Assembly: GCF_000717055.1 (NCBI RefSeq)
Contig: NZ_JNXI01000005.1
Location: 186,001-250,000 of the forward strand
DNA from: Streptomyces iakyrus
GTDB lineage: Bacteria; Actinomycetota; Actinomycetes; Streptomycetales; Streptomycetaceae
Direction of reading: 5' to 3'
Length of the DNA: 64,000 nt
Shown: piece after piece, positions 27,480-36,889 of the stretch
How positions within the stretch are numbered: the first letter of the stretch is position 1
Layout of the letters: every line of letters starts with the position of its first letter
The notes under the pieces: generated by a model
Database searches by the model: none
The model's input: only the letters and a program-made list of their open reading frames with translations
What the model was told of the DNA's origin: nothing
Program-made: the position numbers and the translations under genes

Positions 27480-29177
27480 TCAGTTCGTGCCTGAACCGCC
27501 CCCGCCGAGCTTCTCGAACCAGCCGGTCACGGTGCCGAACCAGTCGGTGAGCTGGTCCCAGTAGCCCTTGGTGGTGCCGATCCAGTCCTGGAGCGGGCTC
27601 AGTTCCCAGATCAGCCAGCCCGCGACGAACAGGATGACGATCGTGAAGAGGCAGCCCTTCAGGCAGCCGAGGCCGGGAATCCGCATCGGGTTGGCGCTGC
27701 GCTGCCGCGGCTGCCGGGGTTCGCGCTGCGGCTGCTGGGGCTGCTGGGGCTGGGGCGGCGGCGCGGGCGGGGCGTAGCGCTGCGGCGGCTGGGGCCGCTG
27801 GGGCTGCGGGGCGTACTGCTGGGGTTGCTGCTGCTGCGGGTGGCCGTAGCCGGGGCCGGGCGGGGGTGCCTGGCGGCGCGGGGGCTGCTGCTGGGGCCGG
27901 GCCACCTGGCGCTGGGGGCGGCGGCGCAGCGGGTCCTGGCCGGGGTCGAGGTACTGGACCTGCGTCTGCTCGTTGCGGTCACGGGCCGCCCGCAGCTGGT
28001 TCTGCCAGGGGTGCGGGTCCTCGGGGCCGCCCTGCTGCCCCTGCTGACCGGGGTGGCCGGGCGAGCCCGGCGGGACCGGCGGCATGACGGCGGTCGGGTC
28101 GGCCGCGCCCCGGTGGTTCATGACGGCGGTGGGGTCGGCGGCGCCGGCGGGGCCGCCGGTGTGCGGCATGACGCTGGTCGCGGCGTTCGGGTCGTACGAG
28201 CCGGCGCCCTGCGGGAGGACCTGCGTCGGGTCGGCCGCGCCGGGCGTGTCCGGCACCGGCGCGGGGGCCGGGTCGGGCACGAGGAGCATGCCGACGCCCT
28301 CGGCGGCGGCGATCTGCGCGGAGTTCGCGTGCACCCCGATGCCCTCGGCGACGACACGCAGGCCGCGGGCGAGGTTCACGGCGCTGGGCCGCTCGTCGGG
28401 GTTCTTGCGCAGGCAGCGCTCGATGACCGTCCACAGCGGGTCGGGGACGGTGGACGGGCGGCGCGGCTCGGCGCTCAGGTGCTGGTGCAGCACTTCCAGG
28501 GCGGAGCCGCCGGAGAACGGCGGGCGGCCGGTGACCAGCTCGTACAGCAGGATGCCGGCGCCGTAGATGTCGACGGCGGAGGTCTGCGGACGGCCCTCGG
28601 CGGACTCGGGGGCGACGTAGGCGGGCGTGCCGACGAACTCCTGGGTGCGGGTCAGCCCCGGGGAGTCGGCCAGGCGGGCGATGCCGAAGTCGGTCAGCAG
28701 CGGGTGCATCTGCCCGTCGTACTGCTGGAGCAGGACGTTGGCCGGCTTGAGGTCGCGGTGCACGACGCCGTCGGCATGGCTGGCGGCGAGCGCGTCGGCG
28801 ATCTGGGCGGTGAGCAGGGTCGCGGCGACCGGGGTGAACGGCCCGTTCTCGCGGAGGTAGCGGTGCAGGTCGGGACCCTCGACGAGGTCCATGACCAGCG
28901 CCAGCAGCTCACCCTCGACCACCAGGTCGCGGACCCGGACGATGTTCGGGTGGGTCAGCCGGAGCAGGACGGAGCGCTCACGGAGGAACCGCATGACGAT
29001 GTCCGGATCGCCGGCCAGCTCCTCCTTGAGGACCTTGATCGCGACGGTCTCGCCGGGCTGCCCCGGCACGGCCGCCTCGGCGCCCGCGGTCTCGCGCTGG
29101 CGGGCTCGCCAGACGGTGCCCGTGGCGCCGCGTCCGAGCGGCTCCTCGAGCAAGTACTTGCTGCCTACCGGCCGCAC
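27480..29177 (-). CDS. pkaA: Ser/Thr protein kinase PkaA
   Basis: A 565-residue kinase. The catalytic domain (about 8-275) has GRGATGTVW, VAIKVLKEE, HRDLKPANVLL, LTDFGIARL and YVAPE. A long Gln/Pro-rich region (about 330-500) includes the repeated block DPTAVM(P/N)/DPTQVLP and ends at a membrane helix (FTIVILFVAGWLIWEL). A short extracellular Gly/Trp-rich tail follows (WDQLTDWFGTVTGWFEKLGGG). It starts at the GTG at 29177. The tandem order with pkaB and the size fit S. coelicolor pkaA (about 543 residues). It is divergent from the FHA/ATPase gene, whose FHA domain could read its phosphothreonines. Confidence 0.93.
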   Translation of the reverse strand: MRPVGSKYLLEEPLGRGATGTVWRARQRETAGAEAAVPGQPGETVAIKVLKEELAGDPDIVMRFLRERSVLLRLTHPNIVRVRDLVVEGELLALVMDLVEGPDLHRYLRENGPFTPVAATLLTAQIADALAASHADGVVHRDLKPANVLLQQYDGQMHPLLTDFGIARLADSPGLTRTQEFVGTPAYVAPESAEGRPQTSAVDIYGAGILLYELVTGRPPFSGGSALEVLHQHLSAEPRRPSTVPDPLWTVIERCLRKNPDERPSAVNLARGLRVVAEGIGVHANSAQIAAAEGVGMLLVPDPAPAPVPDTPGAADPTQVLPQGAGSYDPNAATSVMPHTGGPAGAADPTAVMNHRGAADPTAVMPPVPPGSPGHPGQQGQQGGPEDPHPWQNQLRAARDRNEQTQVQYLDPGQDPLRRRPQRQVARPQQQPPRRQAPPPGPGYGHPQQQQPQQYAPQPQRPQPPQRYAPPAPPPQPQQPQQPQREPRQPRQRSANPMRIPGLGCLKGCLFTIVILFVAGWLIWELSPLQDWIGTTKGYWDQLTDWFGTVTGWFEKLGGGGSGTN

Positions 29178-29539
29178 GTCATGCGCTCCCTGGTGCTTGC
29201 CTTGCCTGCTGGCCTGTCCGACCCACTGTAGTGCCGGGGGACCGAGGACCGGAGTGTCGTCTTTCTGTGGGTCTTACGTAGCGGCCCTCACACTCGTTCG
29301 AAGGAAAGACGCTCACCTCGGTCTTGTGGTTGCCGGGAACGAACGTGACTGATCTCAAGAGGTCGCCTGTGGGTCATCTCTCAGGCACTTTTGCGGGCAG
29401 AGCCGACCAATCAAGATCACCTTTTCCGGAGCGAGGGGCGCGCTGTCAGTGGCAGGTGCGAGGATGCTGGCAGTACTGGCCGACGTGCTGGGGCGGGGTG
29501 GGGGACTCCGCGCCCGGGCAGAAGGGACCGCTGACGGCG
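29178..29539. other. Divergent pkaA / FHA-ATPase promoter region
   Basis: A 362-bp gap that is less GC-rich than the genes beside it (29240-29430 especially), as expected of a promoter region serving pkaA leftward and the FHA gene rightward. I could not assign a -35/-10 pair or operator with confidence. Confidence 0.5.
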
Positions 29540-32500
29540 ATGCAGATCCGGCTGACCGTCGTAGATCCGCTGGGCCCGTCGGCGCCGGCGCTGGACCGCG
29601 CCCCGCGCAGCGACGTACTGGTCACCGCCCCCGCCGGTACGGCGCTCGCCGCGGTGGCGTCGGCGCTCGTCCAGGTGGTCTCAGGCGGTGACGGCTCGGG
29701 CACGCCCGTGCTGTACGCCGGGGAGCAGCGGCTGGACGCGCAGCGCTGCACGCTGGGCGAGCCCCCGCTGACCGACGGTGCCGTGCTGTCCGTCGGCACG
29801 CCCGGCGAGCCGGAGCCGCACCCCGAGCTGGACGACGCCCCGGCCCAGCTCCAGGTCGTGGCCGGCCCCGACGCCGGCGGCGTCCATCTGCTGCACGGCG
29901 GCGAGATCCGCATCGGCCGCTCCGCCGACGCCGACGTGCCGCTCGACGACCCGGACGTCTCCCGGCTGCACTGCGCGGTGACGGTGGGTGCGGACGGCCG
30001 CGTCGCGGTCGCCGACCTGGACTCCACGAACGGCACGACGGTGAACGGCGCGCGGGTCGGCACCCGGGTGGTCCCTTTCGCGCCGGGTGCGCTGCTGCGG
30101 ATCGGCGAGTCGGCGCTGCGGCTGGTCCCGGCCGGGGGGCCGGGGGGCCGGGTGGAGACGACGCCGGACGGCGAGGGACACGTGCGCGTGGCCGCCCCCG
30201 CCGGGGAGGGAGAGGTGTCCCCCTCCTCCCCTTCCGTGGCGGATCCGGGGCCGGCCGGCCCTTCGGGTCCCACGCATCACGCCTACGGCTCGGCGGCCTG
30301 GGGCACGCCCAGTGCCTCCGGGCGCGGCTCGGCTGATCCGGCCGTGGTGCCGGGGCAGGGCGGGGCGCCGCGGATCGAGAGCGGGGGTGCGGGGGCGGCG
30401 TCCGAGGCGCCGCGGCAGTGGGAGCAGGGCAGCGGTGCCCGGCCGGGGGGCAGCGGTGCCCGTCTTGCCGGCAGCGGGAGTGAAGCCCTGTCGGGTGACC
30501 GCCGGAGCGAGGTGCCGCCCCCGGGCAGCCGGGGTGACGCGCCCTCCGGAAGCGAGGTGCCGCCGCCGGGCACGGGGGACGCTGCCCGCGCGGGGGGCCA
30601 CCGGCGCGACGTGCCGCCCCCGGGCAGTCGGAGCGAGGACCCCTTCGGGAGCCGCCGGAGTGAGGTGCCCGCCCCGGGCCACCGGGGAGAAACACCGTCC
30701 GGGAGCTACCGGAACGACATGGCCACCGCGGACGGCAGGGGCGAAGCCCCGTCGGGTGACCGCCGGAGTGAGGTGCCCGCCCGGGGCGGCCGTGACGATG
30801 CGTCCTCGGCGGGCCGCCGGAGTGACGTGCCGGCGCCGGGCTCGGGCGGCGCTGCCCGCGCGGGGGACCGCCGGAGCGACCTGCCCACCGGATACGGCCA
30901 GGGCGAAGCCCCCTCCGGCAGCCACCGAGACGACACGCTCACCGTGGGCAATTGGGGCGAGGCCCCCTCAGGCGACCGCCGGAACGAGGTGCCGCACCCG
31001 GGCAGCCGAGGCGAAGCCCCCTCAGGCGACCGCCGGAGCAAGGCACCGCACCCGGACAGCCGGGGCGAAGCCCCCTCCGCGAACCGCCGGAACGACGTAT
31101 CAACCCCGGACAACCGAAGCGAAGCCCCCTCCGGCAGCCGTCGGAGCGAGGTCCCCTACCCGGGCCCGGGGGGCGCGGCCCATGCGGGGGACGGCTGGAG
31201 TGAGGTGCCGCCCGGGGGCACCGGAAGCGGGGCCCGTCGGCAGACGGGCGGCGGAGGATCACGGCCCGGGCCCGCCGGGGCCGAGCAGACCTCCTCCGGA
31301 ACGCACGGAACGCGTACCCGGCAGCACGGCACCGCTCACGGTTCCACACCCCCGGCCTCTCCCGGAGCCCCGGCCGACGCCGTACGGCAGCGCGATGCGG
31401 GGCGGCCCCCGAGCGGCGGCGGAGACACGCACGCGGGTCGTTCCGGCGCCACGGCGTACGACACCGGTCGGGCGGACGGAGCCGGCCCGCACCCCTGGGG
31501 CGAGGACGGGCCTGCCGCTCCCCCCAGTACCGACGACCCGGCCCTGGCGGACCAGCGTGCCGGGCGCGGGCGCAAAGGCACTCCCCTGCGCGGCACCGAC
31601 GTACCCCCGGGTACCCGCAAGCGCGGCGGGCTCGGGGCATGGGCCCGGCGGCTGGCCGGAGGGCGTGGTGAGCAGGCGGCGGAGCCGCGCGAGGCGTACG
31701 AGGACGCTCCGGCCGCCGTGGTGGCGGAGCAGCACCCGGTCGTCGTGCCGGCCGCGCCGGAGACCTGGCCGGACCCGGCCACACTGCTGCTCACGGCCCT
31801 GGGGCCCGGGCCCCGGCTGTGGGAGCGCGGCCCCGGCCACCCGGAGGCGCTCGCCGTGCGCCTCGGTACGGCCGACCGGGCGGCGCCCGACGGCTCGGGC
31901 CTGCTGCCCGCCGTCCCCGTGACCGCCGGGCTGCGCGAGGTCGGCGCACTGGGACTGGCGGGACCGCGGGCGCGGCTGGCCGGCCTGACGCGGGCCGTGC
32001 TGGCCCAGCTCACCGCGCTGCACTCGCCGGACACGCTGGAGGTCGTCCTGATCGCCGCGGACCGCTCCCGCCCTCTTGAGGAGCGCACCGCCGAGTGGTC
32101 CTGGCTGGGCTGGCTGCCGCACGTGCGCCCGGGGCACGGGCAGGACTGCCGGCTGCTGCTGGCCCTCGACCGCGAGCAGGCCGCAGCCCGCACCGACGAA
32201 CTCACACGCCGCCTGGAGGACCACCTGGCGGACGCGGCCACGGGGTGCGGCGCACAGCCCACCGGTGCCGTCCCCTCCCCCGCCGGGACCGTCCCGGCCC
32301 CCCGCCGCCCCTCGTGGGTGCAGGACGACGCCTCCGGTACCGACGCGACAGCCGGTTTCCCCGGTCCGTACACGGTCGTGGTCGTCGACGGCGACCCCGG
32401 CGGCGCCGACCTGCGCGCAGCGGTCGCGCGGCTGGCGCTGGAGGGCCCCCGGGCCGGGATACACGTGGTCTGCCTGGCCGAGACGGCCGCCGCCTCCCCG

Positions 32501-33949
32501 GCCTCGCCGGTGACGGAGACGTACGAGGCGGCCTGTTCGGTGGCGCCGACGTTCCGGCAGTGCGGCGCGGTCGCACTGCTCAGCGGGGACGTGGCGACGG
32601 CCCTGCGGCTGATGCGGGTGGCCCGGGCCGGCGGTGACGGCACACCGGCCGGGCCGGTCGGGCACGGCACCATCGCCACCGTCGACGCCGTCTCCCCGGC
32701 CTGGGCCGAGCGGTTCGCGCGGGCGCTGGCGCCGCTGCGGACGGACGGGCCGGCGAGCGAGCGCCAGCCGCGCGTCTCCGCACCGCTGCCGCAGGCGGCC
32801 CGCCTGCTGGACGAGCTGGGCCTGGCCCGGGCCACCCCGGCGTCGCTGATGGCGCGCTGGGCGGACGCGGCCGACGACGCCGACGCGCTGGGCGGGCGGG
32901 TGCGTGCGGTGCTGGGCGCCGGCCCGCGCGGGCCGGTCTGCGCGGACCTCGCGGTCCACGGGCCGCATCTGCTGATCGAGGGCCCGCCGGGCAGCGGCCG
33001 TACGGAGCTGCTGCGGGCGATCGTCGCGTCGCTGGCCGCCGCCGAGCGGCCGGACCGCCTCGGCATCGTGCTGGTCGACGGCCGGGGCGGCCCGGGCGGC
33101 GGGCACGGCGAGGGCCTGCGGGTGTGTACGGACGTACCGCACGTCACCACGCTGCTCATGGCCCACGACCCGGTCCGGATGCGGGAGTTCGCGCAGTCCC
33201 TGAGCGCCGAGCTGAAGCGGCGTGCCGAGCTGCTCGGGCGCTCCGACTTCGCCGAATGGCACACCGGGCGCGAGCTGTCGGGCCGTATGGTCGCCCAGCG
33301 CACGGCTGCGGGCCGGGGCGGTGCCCAGGCCGAGGCGGCCGCGGCGGCAGGGTCCGGCGACCTCGACTCGCCGGCCAGTTCCACCATTCGGCTGCGGCCC
33401 GGAGCGGCCCGGCGGCAGACGGAGGCGGCCGCGCCCCCGCTTCCCCGGCTCGTCGTGGTCGTCGACGACCTGGACGCGCTGGTCTCCCCGGCGCTCGGCT
33501 CGACCGGCCGGCCCGCCGCCGGGTCGGTGATGCGGGCGCTGGAGGCCGTGGCCAAGGAGGGCGAGCGGCTCGGCGTCCATCTGGTGGCGGCCACCGGCCC
33601 GTGCCCCCGGACGGCGGAGACGGAACCGGCGCGCCGGGCCACGCTGCGTGTCGCGCTCGACGCCCCGGCCCCAGGCCCGGAGGAGCCCGCGCCCGGGCGG
33701 GGCAGGCTGACCGGTGCGGACGGGCGGGTCACCCCGTTCCAGGGCGGCCGGGTCACCGGCCGGATCCCCCGGACGGCGACGCTGCGCCCCACGGTCGTCC
33801 CCCTGGAATGGCACCGCATGGGTGACCCTCCGGCCCGGCGTCCGGTGCGGGAACTCGGAAACGGCCCGACCGACCTGGCACTGTTGGCCAGCGCGCTGGA
33901 AAGGGCGGCGCGGGAGGTCGCGGCGGCGAAGGTGCCGTCGCTGCTGTAG
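29540..33949 (+). CDS. FHA-domain EssC/FtsK-like ATPase with 18-residue repeats
   Basis: A 1,469-residue protein. Residues 1-100 resemble the first small domain of EssC-type proteins. An FHA domain follows (about 103-185) with the phosphothreonine-binding GRS (126-128), SRLH (141-144) and STNG (162-165). Residues about 315-563 are tandem 18-residue repeats. The C-terminal 700 residues match the EssC/FtsK ATPase region (WLGWLPHVRP, then Walker A GPPGSGRT at 1148-1155 and Walker B VVVVDDLD ending about 1312). Only one P-loop is seen, and no membrane helices, unlike full-length EssC. The start MQIRLTV is the usual one. Being divergent from pkaA suggests phosphorylation-dependent recruitment; the cargo is unknown. 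Confidence 0.87.
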   Translation: MQIRLTVVDPLGPSAPALDRAPRSDVLVTAPAGTALAAVASALVQVVSGGDGSGTPVLYAGEQRLDAQRCTLGEPPLTDGAVLSVGTPGEPEPHPELDDAPAQLQVVAGPDAGGVHLLHGGEIRIGRSADADVPLDDPDVSRLHCAVTVGADGRVAVADLDSTNGTTVNGARVGTRVVPFAPGALLRIGESALRLVPAGGPGGRVETTPDGEGHVRVAAPAGEGEVSPSSPSVADPGPAGPSGPTHHAYGSAAWGTPSASGRGSADPAVVPGQGGAPRIESGGAGAASEAPRQWEQGSGARPGGSGARLAGSGSEALSGDRRSEVPPPGSRGDAPSGSEVPPPGTGDAARAGGHRRDVPPPGSRSEDPFGSRRSEVPAPGHRGETPSGSYRNDMATADGRGEAPSGDRRSEVPARGGRDDASSAGRRSDVPAPGSGGAARAGDRRSDLPTGYGQGEAPSGSHRDDTLTVGNWGEAPSGDRRNEVPHPGSRGEAPSGDRRSKAPHPDSRGEAPSANRRNDVSTPDNRSEAPSGSRRSEVPYPGPGGAAHAGDGWSEVPPGGTGSGARRQTGGGGSRPGPAGAEQTSSGTHGTRTRQHGTAHGSTPPASPGAPADAVRQRDAGRPPSGGGDTHAGRSGATAYDTGRADGAGPHPWGEDGPAAPPSTDDPALADQRAGRGRKGTPLRGTDVPPGTRKRGGLGAWARRLAGGRGEQAAEPREAYEDAPAAVVAEQHPVVVPAAPETWPDPATLLLTALGPGPRLWERGPGHPEALAVRLGTADRAAPDGSGLLPAVPVTAGLREVGALGLAGPRARLAGLTRAVLAQLTALHSPDTLEVVLIAADRSRPLEERTAEWSWLGWLPHVRPGHGQDCRLLLALDREQAAARTDELTRRLEDHLADAATGCGAQPTGAVPSPAGTVPAPRRPSWVQDDASGTDATAGFPGPYTVVVVDGDPGGADLRAAVARLALEGPRAGIHVVCLAETAAASPASPVTETYEAACSVAPTFRQCGAVALLSGDVATALRLMRVARAGGDGTPAGPVGHGTIATVDAVSPAWAERFARALAPLRTDGPASERQPRVSAPLPQAARLLDELGLARATPASLMARWADAADDADALGGRVRAVLGAGPRGPVCADLAVHGPHLLIEGPPGSGRTELLRAIVASLAAAERPDRLGIVLVDGRGGPGGGHGEGLRVCTDVPHVTTLLMAHDPVRMREFAQSLSAELKRRAELLGRSDFAEWHTGRELSGRMVAQRTAAGRGGAQAEAAAAAGSGDLDSPASSTIRLRPGAARRQTEAAAPPLPRLVVVVDDLDALVSPALGSTGRPAAGSVMRALEAVAKEGERLGVHLVAATGPCPRTAETEPARRATLRVALDAPAPGPEEPAPGRGRLTGADGRVTPFQGGRVTGRIPRTATLRPTVVPLEWHRMGDPPARRPVRELGNGPTDLALLASALERAAREVAAAKVPSLL
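30481..31230 (+). repeat. Intragenic ~54-bp tandem repeat array (about 14 degenerate copies)
   Basis: The array encodes repeats of the pattern RRSEVPxPGSRGEAPSGD inside the FHA/ATPase gene. The period of 54 bp keeps frame; copies diverge by substitution and occasional short deletions. The best-preserved neighbours lie around 30960-31130. The encoded segment is charged and Pro/Gly/Ser-rich, so probably a disordered linker. Confidence 0.85.
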
Positions 33950-34089
33950 CCGGAGACTGCTGCCGGCCCCACCCCGGCGTCATGGGCCGCGGCCCTGGTC
34001 ACGAGGGAGTCACGATCCCCCGCTTGACAGCCGACGCCATCTTGCCGCCCCCGCACACCCGGGCGTAGACCAGATCGCACGGGAGCGCG

Positions 34090-34105
34090 CTCGACGTTCG
34101 ACGAG
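34090..34105. promoter_or_regulatory. Candidate operator upstream of sugar ABC operon
   Basis: CTCGACGTTCGACGAG is an imperfect 16-bp dyad (6 of 8 pairs match) 20 bp before the binding-protein ATG. A TTGACA lies upstream at 34024, but no -10 was found at proper spacing. A regulator gene is not adjacent. Confidence 0.3.
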
Positions 34106-34125
34106 GAACGAAGAACGGGGCAGTC

Positions 34126-35538
34126 ATGCGCATGACGAGCAGCACCATCCGGACACGCTGGTCGCCCAAGCGGGACACGGCGACCCCCCAGCACCGCAGA
34201 GCCGCCAGGACGGCGGCCGCCGTCGCCGCGGGAGCCCTGGCGCTCTCGCTGTCCGCCTGCGGAAGCAGCGACGACGGCAGCGGTGGAAGCACGGGCGACA
34301 CCGACCAGACCACCAACGACGTCACCCTTCCGAAGCTGGACGGGACGAGCCTGGAGGTCGCCGCCGTGTGGAGCGGCACCGAACAGGCCAACTTCAAGAA
34401 GGTCCTGCAGGAGTTCGAGAAGCGCACGGGCGCCAAGGTCACGTTCGTGCCCGCGCAGGACCCGATCATCAACTTCATCGGTTCCAAGGTGGCCGGCGGG
34501 CAGCCGCCGGACATCGCGATGCTGCCGCAGCCCGGCGCCATCAAGCAGGCCGTCGACAAGGGCTGGGCCAAGCCGCTGGGCTCCGAGGCCGCCAAGGAGC
34601 TCGGCGAGAACTACTCGCAGGGCTGGCAGGACATCGGCAAGGTGGGCGGCAAACAGTACGGCGTCTACTACAAGGCCGCCAACAAGTCCCTGATCTGGTA
34701 CAACAACCAGGTCTTCGAGAACGCCGGGGCGAGTGAGCCCGAGACCTGGCCGGATCTGCTCAACACCGCGCAGACGGTCTTCGACTCCGGCGTCACCCCG
34801 TTCTCCGTCGGCGGCGCCGAGGGCTGGACGCTGACCGACTGGTTCGAGAACGTGTACCTCTCCCAGGCCGGGCCGGAGAAGTACGACCAGCTGGCCAAGC
34901 ACGAGATCAAGTGGACGGACCCGTCCGTGAAGGACGCGCTGACCACGCTCGCGCAGGTCTGGGGCAAGCCGGACTGGATCGCGGGCGGGGCGAACGGGGC
35001 GTTGCAGACCGACTTCCCGGCGTCCGTCACCCAGGTGTTCACCGGCGGGGACCAGCCCAAGGCCGCCATGGTGGCCGCCGGCGACTTCGCGCAGGTCAAC
35101 ATCCCCTCCGGTATGAAGATCGGCACGGACGCGAAGGTGTTCCCGTTCCCCGCGGTCGGTGACAACGGACCGGTGGTCTCGGGCGGCGACGCGGCCGTGA
35201 TCCTGGAGGACTCGAAGGGGTCGCAGGCCCTGGCCACCTGGCTCGCCTCCCCGGACGCGGCGTCGATCCAGGCCAAGCTGGGCGGGTACCTCTCGCCCAA
35301 CAAGAACGTGCCGAACTCCGACTATCCGAACGCGGTGCAGCAGAAGATCGCCAAGGCGCTCATCGACGCCGGTGACGACTTCCGCTTCGACATGTCCGAC
35401 CAGGCCCCGCAGGCCTTCGGCGGTACGCCCGGCAAGGGCGAGTGGAAGATCCTCCAGGACTTCCTGAAGAACCCGAAGGACATCGCGGGGACGCAGGCGA
35501 AGCTGGAGGCCGAAGCGGCAGCGGCCTACGGGAACTGA
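34126..35538 (+). CDS. Carbohydrate ABC importer, solute-binding lipoprotein
   Basis: A 470-residue exported lipoprotein: basic N terminus with RRAAR, hydrophobic core, and lipobox LSAC with Cys45, followed by a Gly/Ser linker. The mature part is an extracellular family-1-type binding protein (VWSGTEQANFKKVLQEFEKRTGAKV, here given by its first residues V356-like region of the fold; PDIAMLPQPG; YKAANKSLIWYNN; GWTLTDWFENVYL). It captures a sugar, probably an oligosaccharide, and delivers it to the two permeases encoded directly downstream (4-bp gap to the first). No ATPase gene is present, which is common in Streptomyces where MsiK serves many importers. Confidence 0.9.
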   Translation: MRMTSSTIRTRWSPKRDTATPQHRRAARTAAAVAAGALALSLSACGSSDDGSGGSTGDTDQTTNDVTLPKLDGTSLEVAAVWSGTEQANFKKVLQEFEKRTGAKVTFVPAQDPIINFIGSKVAGGQPPDIAMLPQPGAIKQAVDKGWAKPLGSEAAKELGENYSQGWQDIGKVGGKQYGVYYKAANKSLIWYNNQVFENAGASEPETWPDLLNTAQTVFDSGVTPFSVGGAEGWTLTDWFENVYLSQAGPEKYDQLAKHEIKWTDPSVKDALTTLAQVWGKPDWIAGGANGALQTDFPASVTQVFTGGDQPKAAMVAAGDFAQVNIPSGMKIGTDAKVFPFPAVGDNGPVVSGGDAAVILEDSKGSQALATWLASPDAASIQAKLGGYLSPNKNVPNSDYPNAVQQKIAKALIDAGDDFRFDMSDQAPQAFGGTPGKGEWKILQDFLKNPKDIAGTQAKLEAEAAAAYGN

Positions 35539-35542
35539 CGTC

Positions 35543-36889
35543 ATGACGTCGGTTCCGGCGGCAGGGGGCACCAAGCCCCCTGCCGCTCCCAAGTCGCGCA
35601 AGAGTGTGACCGGCACCCGCAGGACCGTCGCGGCGCTGTTCCTGCTGCCCGCGCTCGTCCTGCTCGGCGCGCTCGTGGTGTACCCGATCGGGTACTCGGT
35701 CGTACGCAGTTTCTACGACCAGTCCGGTGACGGCTTTGCCGGAATAGACAACTACCAGGCCCTCTTCACCGACGAGGGCATCCGCACCGCGCTGAAGAAC
35801 AACATCATCTGGGTGGTGTTCGCGCCGACGGTCGCGACGGCGCTCGGCCTGATCTTCGCGGTGCTGACCGAACGGGTGCGCTGGGGTACGGCCTTCAAGC
35901 TGGTCGTCTTCATGCCGATGGCGATCTCGATGCTGGCGGCGGGCATCATCTTCCGCCTGGTGTACGACCAGGACCCGGACAAGGGCTTCGCGAACGCGGT
36001 GTGGGTGGGCGTGCACGACACGTTCTCCCAGGCGTCGGCGTTCCCGAAGGCCCACCCGGGCCGGGAGTCGCCGCTGAAACCGGCCGGCGGCGGCGCGTTC
36101 GTCACCACGTCGCCCGTCCGCACGGGCGAGGCGGTCTCGCTGCCCCTGGTGGGTGTGGCGCCCGACCTGATGCCCGACGGCGCGAAGACGGCCGTCGCGC
36201 CGAAGCCCGAGCCGGACAAGGTCACGGGCACGACCTGGCAGGACTTCACGCGCGGCAAGGGCGTCGGCACGCTCAACAGCGTCGACTCCTCCGAACTGGG
36301 TTATGCCGGGATGAAGATCGAGGCCGTGAAGGACGGCAGGGTGGTGGCGTCGGCGACGGCCGCCGACGACGGCACCTTCACGCTTCCGGCCTCGGCCGAC
36401 GGGGCCCAGCTCCGGCTCCCCGCGAGCAACTTCAAGGAGCCCTACAACGGCCTGGACTGGCTCGGCCCGTCCCTGGTCACCCCGGCCATCATCGGCTCGT
36501 ACATCTGGATGTGGGCGGGCTTCGCGATGGTGCTGATCGCGGCCGGGCTCGCGAGCGTGCCCCGGGAACTGCTGGAGGCGGCCCGGGTCGACGGCGCGAG
36601 TGAGTGGCAGGTGTTCAGACGGGTCACGGTGCCGCTGCTGGCGCCGGTCCTGGCGGTCGTCACCGTCACCCTGATGATCAACGTGCTGAAGATCTTCGAC
36701 CTGGTCTTCATCATCGCCCCCGGCTCCTCCCAGGACGACGCCAACGTCCTCGCCCTGGAGCTGTACCGCAAGGGCTTCTCCGAGGACCAGCCGGGCATCG
36801 CCAGCGCCATCTCGGTGTTCCTGCTGCTGCTCGTGATCCCGGTGATGTGGTTCAACGTACGCAGGCTGCGGCGGGAGGTGCGGCGATGA
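35543..36889 (+). CDS. Sugar ABC permease, MalF type, with large inserted extracellular domain
   Basis: A 448-residue permease, much longer than the usual 290-330. Three membrane helices (about 28-50, 88-108, 118-140) precede a 165-residue soluble insertion (about 145-310), after which the permease core resumes with PAIIGSYIWMWAGFAMV and the EAA loop EAARVDGASEWQVFRRVTVP (345-364). The end of the insert (GMKIEAVKDGRVVASATAADDGTFTLP-like strands) looks like a small beta-sandwich. E. coli MalF has a comparable P2 insertion that contacts the binding protein. The TGA stop overlaps the ATG of the 32-codon mini-ORF (ATGA). Confidence 0.9.
   Translation: MTSVPAAGGTKPPAAPKSRKSVTGTRRTVAALFLLPALVLLGALVVYPIGYSVVRSFYDQSGDGFAGIDNYQALFTDEGIRTALKNNIIWVVFAPTVATALGLIFAVLTERVRWGTAFKLVVFMPMAISMLAAGIIFRLVYDQDPDKGFANAVWVGVHDTFSQASAFPKAHPGRESPLKPAGGGAFVTTSPVRTGEAVSLPLVGVAPDLMPDGAKTAVAPKPEPDKVTGTTWQDFTRGKGVGTLNSVDSSELGYAGMKIEAVKDGRVVASATAADDGTFTLPASADGAQLRLPASNFKEPYNGLDWLGPSLVTPAIIGSYIWMWAGFAMVLIAAGLASVPRELLEAARVDGASEWQVFRRVTVPLLAPVLAVVTVTLMINVLKIFDLVFIIAPGSSQDDANVLALELYRKGFSEDQPGIASAISVFLLLLVIPVMWFNVRRLRREVRR

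Noticed and set aside
30481..31230. Possible CRISPR or regulatory repeat array
   Set aside because: Copies are contiguous without unique spacers, keep the reading frame and encode a protein linker.
31336..35616. Very long open frame on the minus strand opposite the FHA/ATPase and binding-protein genes
   Set aside because: It is an antisense shadow of biased GC codons; the plus-strand genes have clear domains and ribosome sites, and the minus frame encodes no recognisable family.
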